This document shows positions 26,947 to 35,579 of a stretch of DNA of 42,716 nucleotides, piece after piece. Below the pieces are notes generated by a model that was given only the letters and a program-made list of their open reading frames with translations, made no database searches and was not told the origin of the DNA. Source of the stretch: Magnetovibrio sp. (GTDB taxonomy: Bacteria; Pseudomonadota; Alphaproteobacteria; Rhodospirillales; Magnetovibrionaceae). The DNA is taken from the NCBI GenBank assembly GCA_026196495.1, contig JAPHSY010000016.1:1-42716 (forward strand), written 5' to 3'. The translations under genes were made by a program, and so were the position numbers. Position 1 is the first letter of the stretch. Every line of letters begins with the position of its first letter.

Positions 26947-28854
26947 TTATTCCGTATTCCGTGCCAATCCACGTAAACGCCGTACCAGGGTTTTGATCAA
27001 GAAATGTAGGACCTGATCATCCCCGGCCAACTTATCCATACGCCCGCGTAAACTGGAAGATGAAATACACAGCAGTGTTGTCCGCTCCACGGCATGTGCA
27101 GATGCCATGCGGGGTTGGCTATCAATCAAAGACATCTCCCCCACGATTTCGCCTTTACCTACTGTTGCCAGTTTCTGTTTTTTATTGCCATACTTACGCG
27201 ATATTTCCAACTGACCGTCCAGGATAAAATAAGCCTCTTCGCCTGTATCGCCCTCTTCAAACAAAACCTCACCAGCTGACAATATTCGTTGCCCATCAAC
27301 TTGTTTCTCAGATGGCACAAGGATTTCTGGTTGGTTCGATTGAGAAGGTTCTGGCACTTGATCGTCTCCACTTTCATTTTGAGCTTCACGTAAACGAACC
27401 AATGAATCTGAAAGGGACGAACGCAAATCATCGTGCAATACACTCATACCCAAACGATCACGCAATTGTTCAAGCCCTATTAAACGTTCATCTTCTTGAA
27501 TGTCAGAGGGGAATAAATCAAAAATCGTGTGCAATTGATTCAACAGATGCAAAAGTTGCTGGCGAATAACACCATCATACTTTTGCCCCACACCAGTTGG
27601 TGTCAAGTCCAACAACACACCCAAACGCCCAGCCTGACTGGGCATCAAATACAATGCCTGACGAATGGCTGTTTCAATGGGCAAGTCTGCCCCGTCTTCG
27701 CCCAGCAAAGTTTTAGTCCGCAACACCACTGCTTCTGCCATGGCCGGACCGCCACTCAAGCCTGTTGGCTCAATAAGCTCACGTACCAGTTCAACAAAGG
27801 CAATACGGTTTTCTTCTCGTGCGTCACCGGATATTGCTTGGGTGCTGGCTAACCCGCGTGCAATGCGGCTCATAAACACTTGGCGCGTAGCAGGCAAATT
27901 GTGTTGAGCAAACAATGCGCTTAGCCGCGGAAGGTCCGGCGACATATAAGATGGAACTTTGTCCAAACGGCCGCTAACGATCTGCATATACGTTTTCCAA
28001 GCATTGATGGCCGTCTGAAATCCCCCAAATACTTCATCAATGACAGCAACACCATCAAGTATTTCTGCGATCAGTTCATCGGCAAATTGCAGCCCGCGGT
28101 CATCGTGTGTTCCTTCAGCAAGTGACACTGCACGGTTTAACTTTTCACGCCAATTCGTGCCCTCCAAATGATTGGCAAGAGCACCACAGACCACCCGATC
28201 AACTTGTTTAGAGTCATACTCTTGCTCAATCAAATCAATAACATGATCCAAACTGTGCTTACCCAAAGCATCACCATAAACAATCAAATCATCACTTTTG
28301 CGGGCCCGGTTAAGAACCTTTTCAAACACCGTTTGCAATTTATCCAAACGATCGATTTTCTTTTGTCCCGTGAGTTTAGCTTGAAGTTGCGCACCGTGTT
28401 GCATGGCAGATGGAAAAAATTGATCCATACGGTCCAAGGTTCTGAGATGCCCAACATTAAACATCAACTCCAATTGCGTGATGTTGTTCTGGTCTAAATA
28501 GGCGCGCATAATTCGGCCCATAGTGATACGCGCTGGAAACGCATAATAATCAGCCAAACTTTTACAAAAGGTCGCCTGAGTTTCCTGTACGATTTTTATC
28601 GGCTTTTGACGTGCTGTCGCGAGGTGTTCAAAAATCACTTGCTCAGTCGACCAACCTTCACGCAATTCCGTCACCCGCACACCATCATGATTAGCCGCAG
28701 CGACCAGTTTTTCTGCAAAATCCATGGCCTCGCTCCGTTTAGAGGAAGCCATATCAATCATCCACCTTTTTGGTGTTTTCACATGCACTTCAAAAGTACT
28801 TTTGGACCAACCTGAACGCCCCACGAGTATGATGTCCTTAATATTACGGTGCAC
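26947..28854 (-). CDS. large protein with C-terminal cyclic-nucleotide-binding (CAP_ED) domain
   Basis: The protein has 635 aa. Residues about 524-620 form a CRP-type cNMP-binding domain with a good phosphate-binding cassette (GEIVGEMSLIDSQPRMASAHA, including the Glu and Arg contacts). There is no DNA-binding HTH after it. The preceding 500 residues are mostly helical and unrecognised, beginning with a DIILVGRSGWSKSTFEVHV block that looks like a small separate beta domain. The start is GTG at 28854, keeping this block. It is probably a cytoplasmic sensor of cAMP or cGMP acting by protein contact. It is divergent from the REC gene. Confidence 0.78.
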   Translation of the reverse strand: MHRNIKDIILVGRSGWSKSTFEVHVKTPKRWMIDMASSKRSEAMDFAEKLVAAANHDGVRVTELREGWSTEQVIFEHLATARQKPIKIVQETQATFCKSLADYYAFPARITMGRIMRAYLDQNNITQLELMFNVGHLRTLDRMDQFFPSAMQHGAQLQAKLTGQKKIDRLDKLQTVFEKVLNRARKSDDLIVYGDALGKHSLDHVIDLIEQEYDSKQVDRVVCGALANHLEGTNWREKLNRAVSLAEGTHDDRGLQFADELIAEILDGVAVIDEVFGGFQTAINAWKTYMQIVSGRLDKVPSYMSPDLPRLSALFAQHNLPATRQVFMSRIARGLASTQAISGDAREENRIAFVELVRELIEPTGLSGGPAMAEAVVLRTKTLLGEDGADLPIETAIRQALYLMPSQAGRLGVLLDLTPTGVGQKYDGVIRQQLLHLLNQLHTIFDLFPSDIQEDERLIGLEQLRDRLGMSVLHDDLRSSLSDSLVRLREAQNESGDDQVPEPSQSNQPEILVPSEKQVDGQRILSAGEVLFEEGDTGEEAYFILDGQLEISRKYGNKKQKLATVGKGEIVGEMSLIDSQPRMASAHAVERTTLLCISSSSLRGRMDKLAGDDQVLHFLIKTLVRRLRGLARNTE

Positions 28855-29038
28855 GCAGTTGCGCCATTAAACGAATCTACAACCATTGTGCCTTGTTTGG
28901 ACCGACTACGTCCAGCGATGACGGTATTGGTGCGTGAAAAACAAAGACTTTGCACTTTATCGCCTCTCCAATCATGATATAAATACAAAAGTTGGCATTC
29001 AGGCATATATTTCACACAACACACCGAAGACGATAACC

Positions 29039-29428
29039 ATGGCAAACATCTTGTTGATTGATGATGATCGAGATTTTCATGAAATCGTATCGTTGTTTTT
29101 AAGCAATACGCCCCACAAAATCACATGCGCCTCATCCGGCCAATTGGGAATAAACATTGCCGCACAAAATCCTCCCGATTTGATTATCTTAGATATTGCC
29201 ATGCCTGGCATGGACGGCACTGAGACTTGTGAAAAGTTGAGGGCCCTGCCTAACGCAGGCAAAACACATATCATGATCATGTCCGTTCACTCTAAAGGTG
29301 AGCTACGATCAGGTATCTGTACGGGCTGTCTGGATGCGGCAGTTTCTTATATCACCAAGCCAGTTGACATGAATGTGTTTATCACAGCTGTCGACAATGC
29401 CTTGGCACAAGAACCTGTATCTGACTAA
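29039..29428 (+). CDS. single-domain response regulator
   Basis: This 129-aa protein is a complete receiver domain and nothing else. Acidic pocket Asp8-Asp10, phospho-acceptor Asp52 (LIILDIAMPGMDG), switch Ser82 and Lys107 (YITKPVD) are all present. Two cysteines in SGICTGCLD (93 and 96) are unusual and could be redox-sensitive. The frame can be read from 28934, but the ATG at 29039 begins the canonical first strand (ANILLIDDD). CheY-like proteins act by binding partners. No histidine kinase is encoded in the window, so the phospho-donor is unknown. Confidence 0.9.
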   Translation: MANILLIDDDRDFHEIVSLFLSNTPHKITCASSGQLGINIAAQNPPDLIILDIAMPGMDGTETCEKLRALPNAGKTHIMIMSVHSKGELRSGICTGCLDAAVSYITKPVDMNVFITAVDNALAQEPVSD

Positions 29429-29584
29429 TGTCAATGTCATAACGTTGAACGATCTGGAGTCATTCATCAATACCCCCCTCTTCCTCACTCTCCCCCCTTT
29501 CCCCAGATACACAGCACTGCTATCCTCAGCCCAACTGGGGGAGCAAATCAATCGCAAAACCCGCATCTGACCTAGGCGGAAAAC

Positions 29585-30757
29585 ATGCGCAGCATCATCG
29601 TTGGCATCATCATCGGCATTGTTGTCGGTATTATGGCAGGCACCACAATGGTTGCCCCAAACCTAGAAGAAGCCCGTGAAAAATCTGCCCTTGCAGGAGC
29701 TGCTGGGACAGAACAACTCGACTTGGATGGCAAAACCACCGAAACCACACAATCAAATACCGAGCCTTTGTCGATTGCCGCCTCTGTATATTCAAAGCGT
29801 CTTCGAGTGGTCAGTTTAACACCCCCGCAAACCCCGGTTTTGGGCGATTTGATGTTGCGCATACAACAAAATTTACCACGCTCAACAACGGGACAAATTG
29901 GCATTTCACTCCTAGATCCGAATGTGGTTGGCCCAACTCATGAAATTTTTAAAGCAGTTCAATCCGGTGCAATTGATGCGATCTTCAGCACGCCTGCTGA
30001 ATTAGATAACACATCACTTGTCCTTAAACTGTTTACATCCATTCCCTTTGGCCCGGAAAGCCAAGAATACCTTGCCTGGTTTTTTCACGGGGGAGGACGT
30101 GAACTTCTCAATGAGCACATGAACAAAAGTGGTGTTCACGTTTTGCTATGCGGCTTATTGCCTCAGGAAGCTTCGGGGTGGTATCGAAAACCAATGCGCA
30201 CGATAGAGGATTTCCGAGATTTAAAAATCCGTATCCAAGGCTTAGGCGCAGATGTATTGGCACGACTTGGCGCACAGGTTGTATCAGCCGATTTGGGCAC
30301 CATTCTTTTGCGTTTTGAACAAGGAACATTAGATGCTGCGGAATACTCCATCCCCAGCATTGATGAGCCATTAGGGCTACAAAAATTTGCTCGAAATTAC
30401 TATGTCCCAGGCTGGCATCAGCCCCTAACCTCATACGTTCTGGCATTCAATAAAGAAACTTGGAAAGCATTGTCCGAGTCCCAACAATCAACTCTACAAA
30501 CCATTTGCGGTGACAACGTGCGTTACAGTCTCAGTGCCGCAGATGCTGCACAATTTGAAGCTTTAAAAAAATTGAGCATCAATGGCGTGCAAGTTCGGCG
30601 CTGGCCCGAAGGTTTTCATCCTAAATTTGAAGCCGCCTGGCAGGATTCGATTCGGGATCACATCAAAAATAATCGCCAATTTGCAAAAACATGGTCGTCT
30701 TTACAGCTATTTAGGCGTGATTACGCCATTTGGCAAGAATTGAGCAAACCACAATAA
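29585..30757 (+). CDS. TRAP-type solute-binding protein (DctP/TakP-like), N-terminally anchored
   Basis: The protein has 390 aa. An N-terminal hydrophobic segment (residues 4-25) exports or anchors it; no lipobox is seen. After a linker rich in Thr/Glu, residues 70-385 match the DctP family, with the carboxylate-binding Arg in LKIRIQG and the YYVPGWHQPLT block typical of TakP-like 2-oxoacid-binding proteins. No dctQ or dctM membrane genes are present nearby, so it is an orphan. It could serve a distant transporter or act as a ligand sensor. It follows the REC gene by 156 nt. Confidence 0.8.
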   Translation: MRSIIVGIIIGIVVGIMAGTTMVAPNLEEAREKSALAGAAGTEQLDLDGKTTETTQSNTEPLSIAASVYSKRLRVVSLTPPQTPVLGDLMLRIQQNLPRSTTGQIGISLLDPNVVGPTHEIFKAVQSGAIDAIFSTPAELDNTSLVLKLFTSIPFGPESQEYLAWFFHGGGRELLNEHMNKSGVHVLLCGLLPQEASGWYRKPMRTIEDFRDLKIRIQGLGADVLARLGAQVVSADLGTILLRFEQGTLDAAEYSIPSIDEPLGLQKFARNYYVPGWHQPLTSYVLAFNKETWKALSESQQSTLQTICGDNVRYSLSAADAAQFEALKKLSINGVQVRRWPEGFHPKFEAAWQDSIRDHIKNNRQFAKTWSSLQLFRRDYAIWQELSKPQ

Positions 30758-30910
30758 GAGTCTAGAAATAATCATTTTCTCTTTTATAATAAGTCCAGTT
30801 TACCGCATTGTGCTCGTAGCGGAAGGTTGCATGGGAAGGGCGCATGCGCTAGTAATTGCGCCACCTTTTTTAAGGGGACGCTCAAATACATGCAATTGGA
30901 GACGCATCTT

Positions 30911-31273
30911 ATGAACACCTCGAAACTCTTCGCTCTTGGCATTGCTGCCGCTATCGCCGCTACCAGTGGCACTGCAATCGCCGCTGACGGTGCAAAACTG
31001 TTTAAGAAAAAATGTGGCACTTGCCACACTGTGCAAGCAGGCAAGCATAAAGTTGGCCCATCTTTGGCAGGTATCGTTGGCAAAAAAGCCGGCAGCACTG
31101 ACTTCAAAAAATACAAAGCTTTAAAAGGTTCCGACATTGTTTGGGACGAAGCTAACTTGGACGCATGGATCGCCAACCCGAAGAAATTTATCGGCAAAGC
31201 GACCGCTATGACCGTGAAAATCAAAAAAGACGAAGATCGCAAAGCGATTATCGAATACATGAAAGCTAACTAA
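30911..31273 (+). CDS. periplasmic monohaem class I cytochrome c
   Basis: A signal peptide (residues 1-24, AIA/ADG cleavage) exports this 120-aa protein. The haem site is CGTCH at 35-39, followed by the typical HKVGPSLAGIVG segment, and Met100 is the probable sixth ligand. The very basic mature surface suits electron exchange with acidic oxidase or bc1 sites, as for cytochrome c2/c550. The frame extends back to 30827, but the ATG at 30911 starts a proper signal peptide. A terminator lies 26 nt past the stop, so it is a single-gene unit. Confidence 0.93.
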   Translation: MNTSKLFALGIAAAIAATSGTAIAADGAKLFKKKCGTCHTVQAGKHKVGPSLAGIVGKKAGSTDFKKYKALKGSDIVWDEANLDAWIANPKKFIGKATAMTVKIKKDEDRKAIIEYMKAN

Positions 31274-31299
31274 GCCCAGCTTAGTCGCTTACGAACGTT

Positions 31300-31331
31300 A
31301 AAGCCCCGCCGACAACAGCGGGGCTTTTTCT
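31300..31331 (+). terminator. rho-independent terminator of the cytochrome c gene
   Basis: AAAGCCCCGC and GCGGGGCTTT flank an 8-nt loop, ending in TTTTTC. It stands between the cytochrome c gene and apt. Confidence 0.92.
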
Positions 31332-31400
31332 TTACCAACGTTAGCCCAAGCGCGTATGATCTGGGCCAGAATCAGTCACATTCCAGGGGTCTATACCAAA

Positions 31401-31916
31401 ATGGATATTAAAGAATACATTCGCGGAATTCCCGATTTTCCCAAACCGGGCATCTTATTTTATGACATTTCTACTCTTCTGGCGCACCCAGATGCTTGGC
31501 AAGTCGCCATGGGACGAATGGCACGCATGATTGGTGCTTACCAACCCGACATTCTTGTGGGCATTGAATCCCGTGGTTTCTTGGTTGCCGCACCTTTAGC
31601 GCTAAAGTTGGGCTGCGGCTTTGTCATGGCTCGTAAACCCGGCAAACTGCCAGGTGGTAAAGTATCGCACAGCTATGATCTGGAATACGGTTCCGACACC
31701 ATCGAAATCCAAGACGATGCCATTCACCCAGGACAACGTGTTGTCATTTTGGATGATTTGTTAGCTACTGGCGGCACCCTTAACGCCACTATTGATCTTT
31801 GCCAAAAAGTTGGAGGCAATGTGGTTGGCACAGCCGCAATTATCGAACTGGCATTCTTGAACGGACGCGATACGCTTGATGCTCCGTTTGAAGCTCTCAT
31901 TTCTTACGACGAATAA
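31401..31916 (+). CDS. apt: adenine phosphoribosyltransferase
   Basis: Apt salvages adenine to AMP using PRPP in the cytoplasm. The 171-aa protein has the family N-terminus ([20 protein letters not shown]), [14 protein letters not shown] and the PRPP-binding loop [14 protein letters not shown]. The ATG at 31401 gives normal family length; an upstream extension to 31356 is not family-like. It is followed 18 nt later by the Hpt gene on the same strand and may share its transcript. Confidence 0.96.
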   Translation: MDIKEYIRGIPDFPKPGILFYDISTLLAHPDAWQVAMGRMARMIGAYQPDILVGIESRGFLVAAPLALKLGCGFVMARKPGKLPGGKVSHSYDLEYGSDTIEIQDDAIHPGQRVVILDDLLATGGTLNATIDLCQKVGGNVVGTAAIIELAFLNGRDTLDAPFEALISYDE

Positions 31917-31934
31917 CCGATTGGAGCTTGCGCT

Positions 31935-32282
31935 GTGCCCGATCTCAACACGCTTCGCCAGTTGGTGACTGATGTCGGGCCGGACACGGCGCAACGCCTT
32001 TTAGGCGTTTTCAAAGATGATGTTGAAAAACGCATTGCTGTTGTTTCTGACCTTATAGACAACGGCAATGACCTAGATAATTTACGTAGACAGGCACATT
32101 CACTCAAAGGCTTATGTTCCACCTACGGGGCCCTAACAGGCGAAAAAATAGCTGAAGAATTGCAAGATGCTTGCGACATGGGAGATCAAGGCACCATCAC
32201 AGCCAAAGCCAAAGCCGCTTTAAACATTATTCCTTCAGATGTGAATGCAACTTTAGAAGCCGCAAAAAAGCTGACGACTTAA
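31935..32282 (+). CDS. Hpt domain phosphotransfer protein (LuxU-like)
   Basis: This 115-aa protein is a single histidine phosphotransfer domain. His55 in AHSLKGLCSTYGA is the phospho-acceptor in the HxxKG motif. The start is GTG at 31935. It ends with a 4-nt overlap against the end of the convergent sigma-54 response regulator gene. This resembles the LuxU-LuxO phosphorelay pairing, though there the genes are co-oriented. It probably shuttles phosphate between an unlinked hybrid kinase and the neighbouring regulator. That partnership is inferred from adjacency. Confidence 0.85.
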   Translation: MPDLNTLRQLVTDVGPDTAQRLLGVFKDDVEKRIAVVSDLIDNGNDLDNLRRQAHSLKGLCSTYGALTGEKIAEELQDACDMGDQGTITAKAKAALNIIPSDVNATLEAAKKLTT

Positions 32283-33730
32283 GACTCCGCATCTTCCCAG
32301 GCTTGACGCTTTCGATAGATGGTTGAAGCACTGATGCCCAAATGCGATGCAGCTTGGGGCACGTTGCCATCACAAAGCAAAATTGCATGCTCGATAATAT
32401 CGCGTTCCATTTCATCAAGTGGGCGAATATTCCCTTTATCAGACGGCATCAGGCTGGATGACACATCTGCCCCCGATGAAACTACTGGCTTAGAAAGCGC
32501 CTCTAATACCGGACCTTCAGTACTATTTACAGGCAATGGTGTAATGTTATCGGCCATTGTATCCAATGGTGCTGGCAGCATATCACGCGTCACCCTATCT
32601 CCTTCGTTCAGCACCACAATATTGCGTATAACATTTTGCAATTGACGGACATTCCCAGGCCATGAATAGCTGCTGAAGACACCGCGCACATAATCGTCAA
32701 ACCCGGTGAAGGCCTTCCCTTCTTCATTGGTGTAATCGGCCAACAATTTTTCAGCAATCGATAAGACATCTTCATCACGCTCTTTCAAGTCGGGCATGTG
32801 CAACGGGATGACATGAAGGCGATAAAACAAATCCTCACGAAAACGTCCTTCCGCCACTTCACGCATGGGATCTTTATTCGTGGCACAAACAAATCGGATA
32901 TCAACATTCTCCAAGGAACTGCCGCCAACTTTTTGGAATGTCCCGGTCTGAATGAAACGCAGCAACTTGGTCTGCAAGTTCATATCCATCTCGCAGATTT
33001 CATCCAAGAACAACGTCCCACCATTGGCACGAGTTGCAGCACCATCACGGTCTGAGACAGCCCCCGTAAACGAGCCCTTAACATGTCCAAAGATTTCACT
33101 TTCCATCAAATCCTTGGGGATTGCGCCACAGTTCAAAGCTATGAACGGTTTATCCGCACGCGGGCTTTGATGGTGAATGGCTTGGGCACAAACTTCCTTA
33201 CCCGTTCCACTCTCACCGGTAATAAAAACCGTAGCCTTAGACCCTGCCGCACTATCAATGATGCGATAAACACGTTGCATCACCAATGATTTGCCGATAA
33301 ACCCTTCATATTCTTCACGGTCAATGTCTTTGCGATATGTTTCAACAATGTGGCTGAGCTGTTGTCGTTCTAAAACGTTGTTCAGCGTCACGCGCAAACG
33401 ATCCGCGTTAAACGGTTTGACCAAAAAATCCAGGGCACCCAGACGCATGGCATCAATTGCTGTGTTCAATGACGCATTTGCTGTGATGACAATTACAGCC
33501 GTATCGATGGGAACCTTGGATATGTGCTCCAAAATTGATAAGCCGTCCATATCCGGCAACATCAAATCCAACAGCACGGCTTCGGGGGGATTGTCGTTCA
33601 AGATATCCAGAGCTTCTTGCCCGGTTTCCACATGAACAATGTCGTAGGGCTCACCTTCTAAGTAAGCCTCATACGTCCGTGCCAGTGGCACAGTGTCTTC
33701 AACCAACAAAACGCGTGATATACTGACCAT
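32279..33730 (-). CDS. sigma-54-dependent response regulator (NtrC/LuxO family)
   Basis: The 483-aa protein has three parts. A receiver domain carries Asp55 and Lys105. An AAA+ ATPase has Walker A GESGTGKE at 172-179, sigma-54 contact loop GSFTGA at 219-224 and Walker B GGTLFLDE at 237-244. A FIS-type HTH forms the C-terminus (NVPQAASHLGISASTIYRKR). It should drive sigma-54 RNA polymerase at -24/-12 promoters elsewhere. The contact loop has Ser instead of the commoner Ala (GAFTGA), a known functional variant. AGGGGG before the start is strong. Overlap with the Hpt gene suggests a phosphorelay. Confidence 0.92.
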   Translation of the reverse strand: MVSISRVLLVEDTVPLARTYEAYLEGEPYDIVHVETGQEALDILNDNPPEAVLLDLMLPDMDGLSILEHISKVPIDTAVIVITANASLNTAIDAMRLGALDFLVKPFNADRLRVTLNNVLERQQLSHIVETYRKDIDREEYEGFIGKSLVMQRVYRIIDSAAGSKATVFITGESGTGKEVCAQAIHHQSPRADKPFIALNCGAIPKDLMESEIFGHVKGSFTGAVSDRDGAATRANGGTLFLDEICEMDMNLQTKLLRFIQTGTFQKVGGSSLENVDIRFVCATNKDPMREVAEGRFREDLFYRLHVIPLHMPDLKERDEDVLSIAEKLLADYTNEEGKAFTGFDDYVRGVFSSYSWPGNVRQLQNVIRNIVVLNEGDRVTRDMLPAPLDTMADNITPLPVNSTEGPVLEALSKPVVSSGADVSSSLMPSDKGNIRPLDEMERDIIEHAILLCDGNVPQAASHLGISASTIYRKRQAWEDAES

Positions 33731-33805
33731 TTTTCCCCCTAGCTCCTATAACTATGCCGGGCATTTGGGGGAATGGAAACTATTTTTTCGCATTTTGCGA
33801 ATCAA

Positions 33806-34855
33806 TTAGGGTTTCATGGCCTCTACAATCTTTTGCATCACGCTGGGCAAAGCATGAGTGCCAAAATCGGATGGTCGACTCCATAAACCATCCCAATCCT
33901 TATCCAAATGAAAGACCAAAACATTTAGGCGCAGATGGAAATGGGTAAACGTGTGGGAGATTTGGGCTTCAGACCTCTTCCAATCCCCCAGCTCAGGCGC
34001 TTGGCGTGCGGCTTGTTCAGCTGATAGTACTTGGTCTTGCCACAAGGTTCCCGGAAAGCCAATCATCCCACCCAAAAGCCCCTTTTCGGGACGGCGTTCC
34101 AACAACACCCTACCTTCGGTGTTTTCAATCCAAAAAACCCAGCCATGTCGTGTTGGCTTTTCCACTTTGGGAGCCTTTTTCGGATAGGTTGTGGCCTCAT
34201 CTTGGATACAAGCCATACAGTCGGCTTCCCAGGGACAATCCTTACATTTCGGATTCTTGGGTTTACACACCGTAGCCCCCAAATCCATCAACGCTTCAGC
34301 AAAATCACCACTATGTTCCTTCGGCAACATGGCCTTGGCAAATTCCCCCACCACTGCCTTATTCGCCGGCATTACATCAGAAATGGCATATAGGCGGGTC
34401 AACACACGAATGACATTACCGTCAACGGGTGCACTGGGCCCATTAAACGCAATCGCAGCAATGGCGGCAGCGGTATAAGGGCCGATACCTGGCAGCTCGA
34501 TGAGATCTTCTTCGGCCCGGGGAAACTGACCTTGTCGCTGTTCAGCCACATCTTTGGCACATTTAACCATGTTACGTGCCCGGGCGTAGTACCCCAACCC
34601 AGCCCAAGCATGCATCACCTCATCCGTATCCGCCTTTGCCAAGGCCTTAACTGTGGGCCACTTTCTGGTGAAATTTTCAAAATACGGAATGACAGCAGCA
34701 CATGTGGTCTGCTGCAACATAATCTCCGCCAACCACACCATGTAGGGATCACGCTCTCCACAAGGCGCACTGCGCCACGGCAAATCCTGACGCGCATGCG
34801 CACCAAACCATTTCAGCAGTTTTCGACTTAATGTGTGAGGGGATGTTGTGGACAT
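33806..34855 (-). CDS. mutY: A/G-specific adenine glycosylase
   Basis: MutY removes adenine mispaired with 8-oxoguanine. The 349-aa protein shows the catalytic Glu in LAEIMLQQT, the helix-hairpin-helix LPGIGPYTAAAIAA, catalytic Asp in PVDGNVIRVL and the [4Fe-4S] cysteines C-x6-C-x2-C-x5-C (CKPKNPKCKDCPWEADC). A NUDIX-like C-terminal domain (GWVFWIENTEGRVLLERRP) recognises 8-oxoG. The ATG at 34855 is preferred over one at 34906, which would intrude on dciA. It is divergent from dciA, as in many alphaproteobacteria. Confidence 0.96.
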   Translation of the reverse strand: MSTTSPHTLSRKLLKWFGAHARQDLPWRSAPCGERDPYMVWLAEIMLQQTTCAAVIPYFENFTRKWPTVKALAKADTDEVMHAWAGLGYYARARNMVKCAKDVAEQRQGQFPRAEEDLIELPGIGPYTAAAIAAIAFNGPSAPVDGNVIRVLTRLYAISDVMPANKAVVGEFAKAMLPKEHSGDFAEALMDLGATVCKPKNPKCKDCPWEADCMACIQDEATTYPKKAPKVEKPTRHGWVFWIENTEGRVLLERRPEKGLLGGMIGFPGTLWQDQVLSAEQAARQAPELGDWKRSEAQISHTFTHFHLRLNVLVFHLDKDWDGLWSRPSDFGTHALPSVMQKIVEAMKP

Positions 34856-34899
34856 TTTCGACCATTGTTTCTCAGTTGCGACCACCTTACCATAAGGAC

Positions 34900-35448
34900 A
34901 TGGCAACGAAATCTTCCAAATCTGGGAAAAAATACAAAGCTCGAACCATTGAGCCCAGCGATATCCGCACGCACAGGGTCAAACCCGTAGCGCAAACGGT
35001 GGATCGCTTGACCCGTGGCATCCTGGGCAACCATGGTTTTGCCCATGCCACCATCGTCACAAAATGGCCCCAAATTGTGGGTGATGATATGGCCCGTCAC
35101 ACATTGCCGGAAAAGATCGTCTTTTCACGTGATGGTGCAACGGGTGGCACGTTGCATCTGAAGACAGATAGCGGTGCGTTTGCGATGGAGCTACAACACA
35201 ATGAGCCCCTGGTCTTGGAACGCATCAACACCTTCTTCGGCTATAGGGCGGTGGTCCGGATCAAGCTGATCCAAGGCCCCCTACCCCGCAATCGAGAAAC
35301 CGCTCAACGGGCAAAGCCCCCTCGCCCGCTGAGCAAAGCCGAAACCGAGGCTATAGCAGGAACCGTCGCCACCGTTGACGATCCAGAATTGCAAGAAGCT
35401 TTGGCCCGGTTGGGCAGAAATGTGATGGGCAAAAACAGTACCAAATAA
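34900..35448 (+). CDS. dciA: DciA/DUF721 family protein
   Basis: This 182-aa protein matches DUF721, whose characterised members (DciA) load or recruit the replicative helicase in bacteria without DnaC. The family block lies near residues 40-100 (ATIVTKWPQIVGDDMARHT, then GGTLHLKTDSGAFAMEL). The N- and C-terminal tails are basic and low in structure. The start at 34900 has AAGGA very close upstream; an upstream in-frame ATG at 34831 would overlap mutY. The helicase-loading role is from the family. It is followed by dsbA and smc. Confidence 0.85.
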   Translation: MATKSSKSGKKYKARTIEPSDIRTHRVKPVAQTVDRLTRGILGNHGFAHATIVTKWPQIVGDDMARHTLPEKIVFSRDGATGGTLHLKTDSGAFAMELQHNEPLVLERINTFFGYRAVVRIKLIQGPLPRNRETAQRAKPPRPLSKAETEAIAGTVATVDDPELQEALARLGRNVMGKNSTK

Positions 35449-35579
35449 ACTTTTGGGGCTGTTTCTGCCCACCAAACCCCAGTTATCCACAGTTTGTTGA
35501 CTTTGGGGGCATTGCGACGCTTGAGGGGCGTCTCCGCCTAGCCTATATTCATCAACATCTAGTGGTACTGGAGCAAGAG

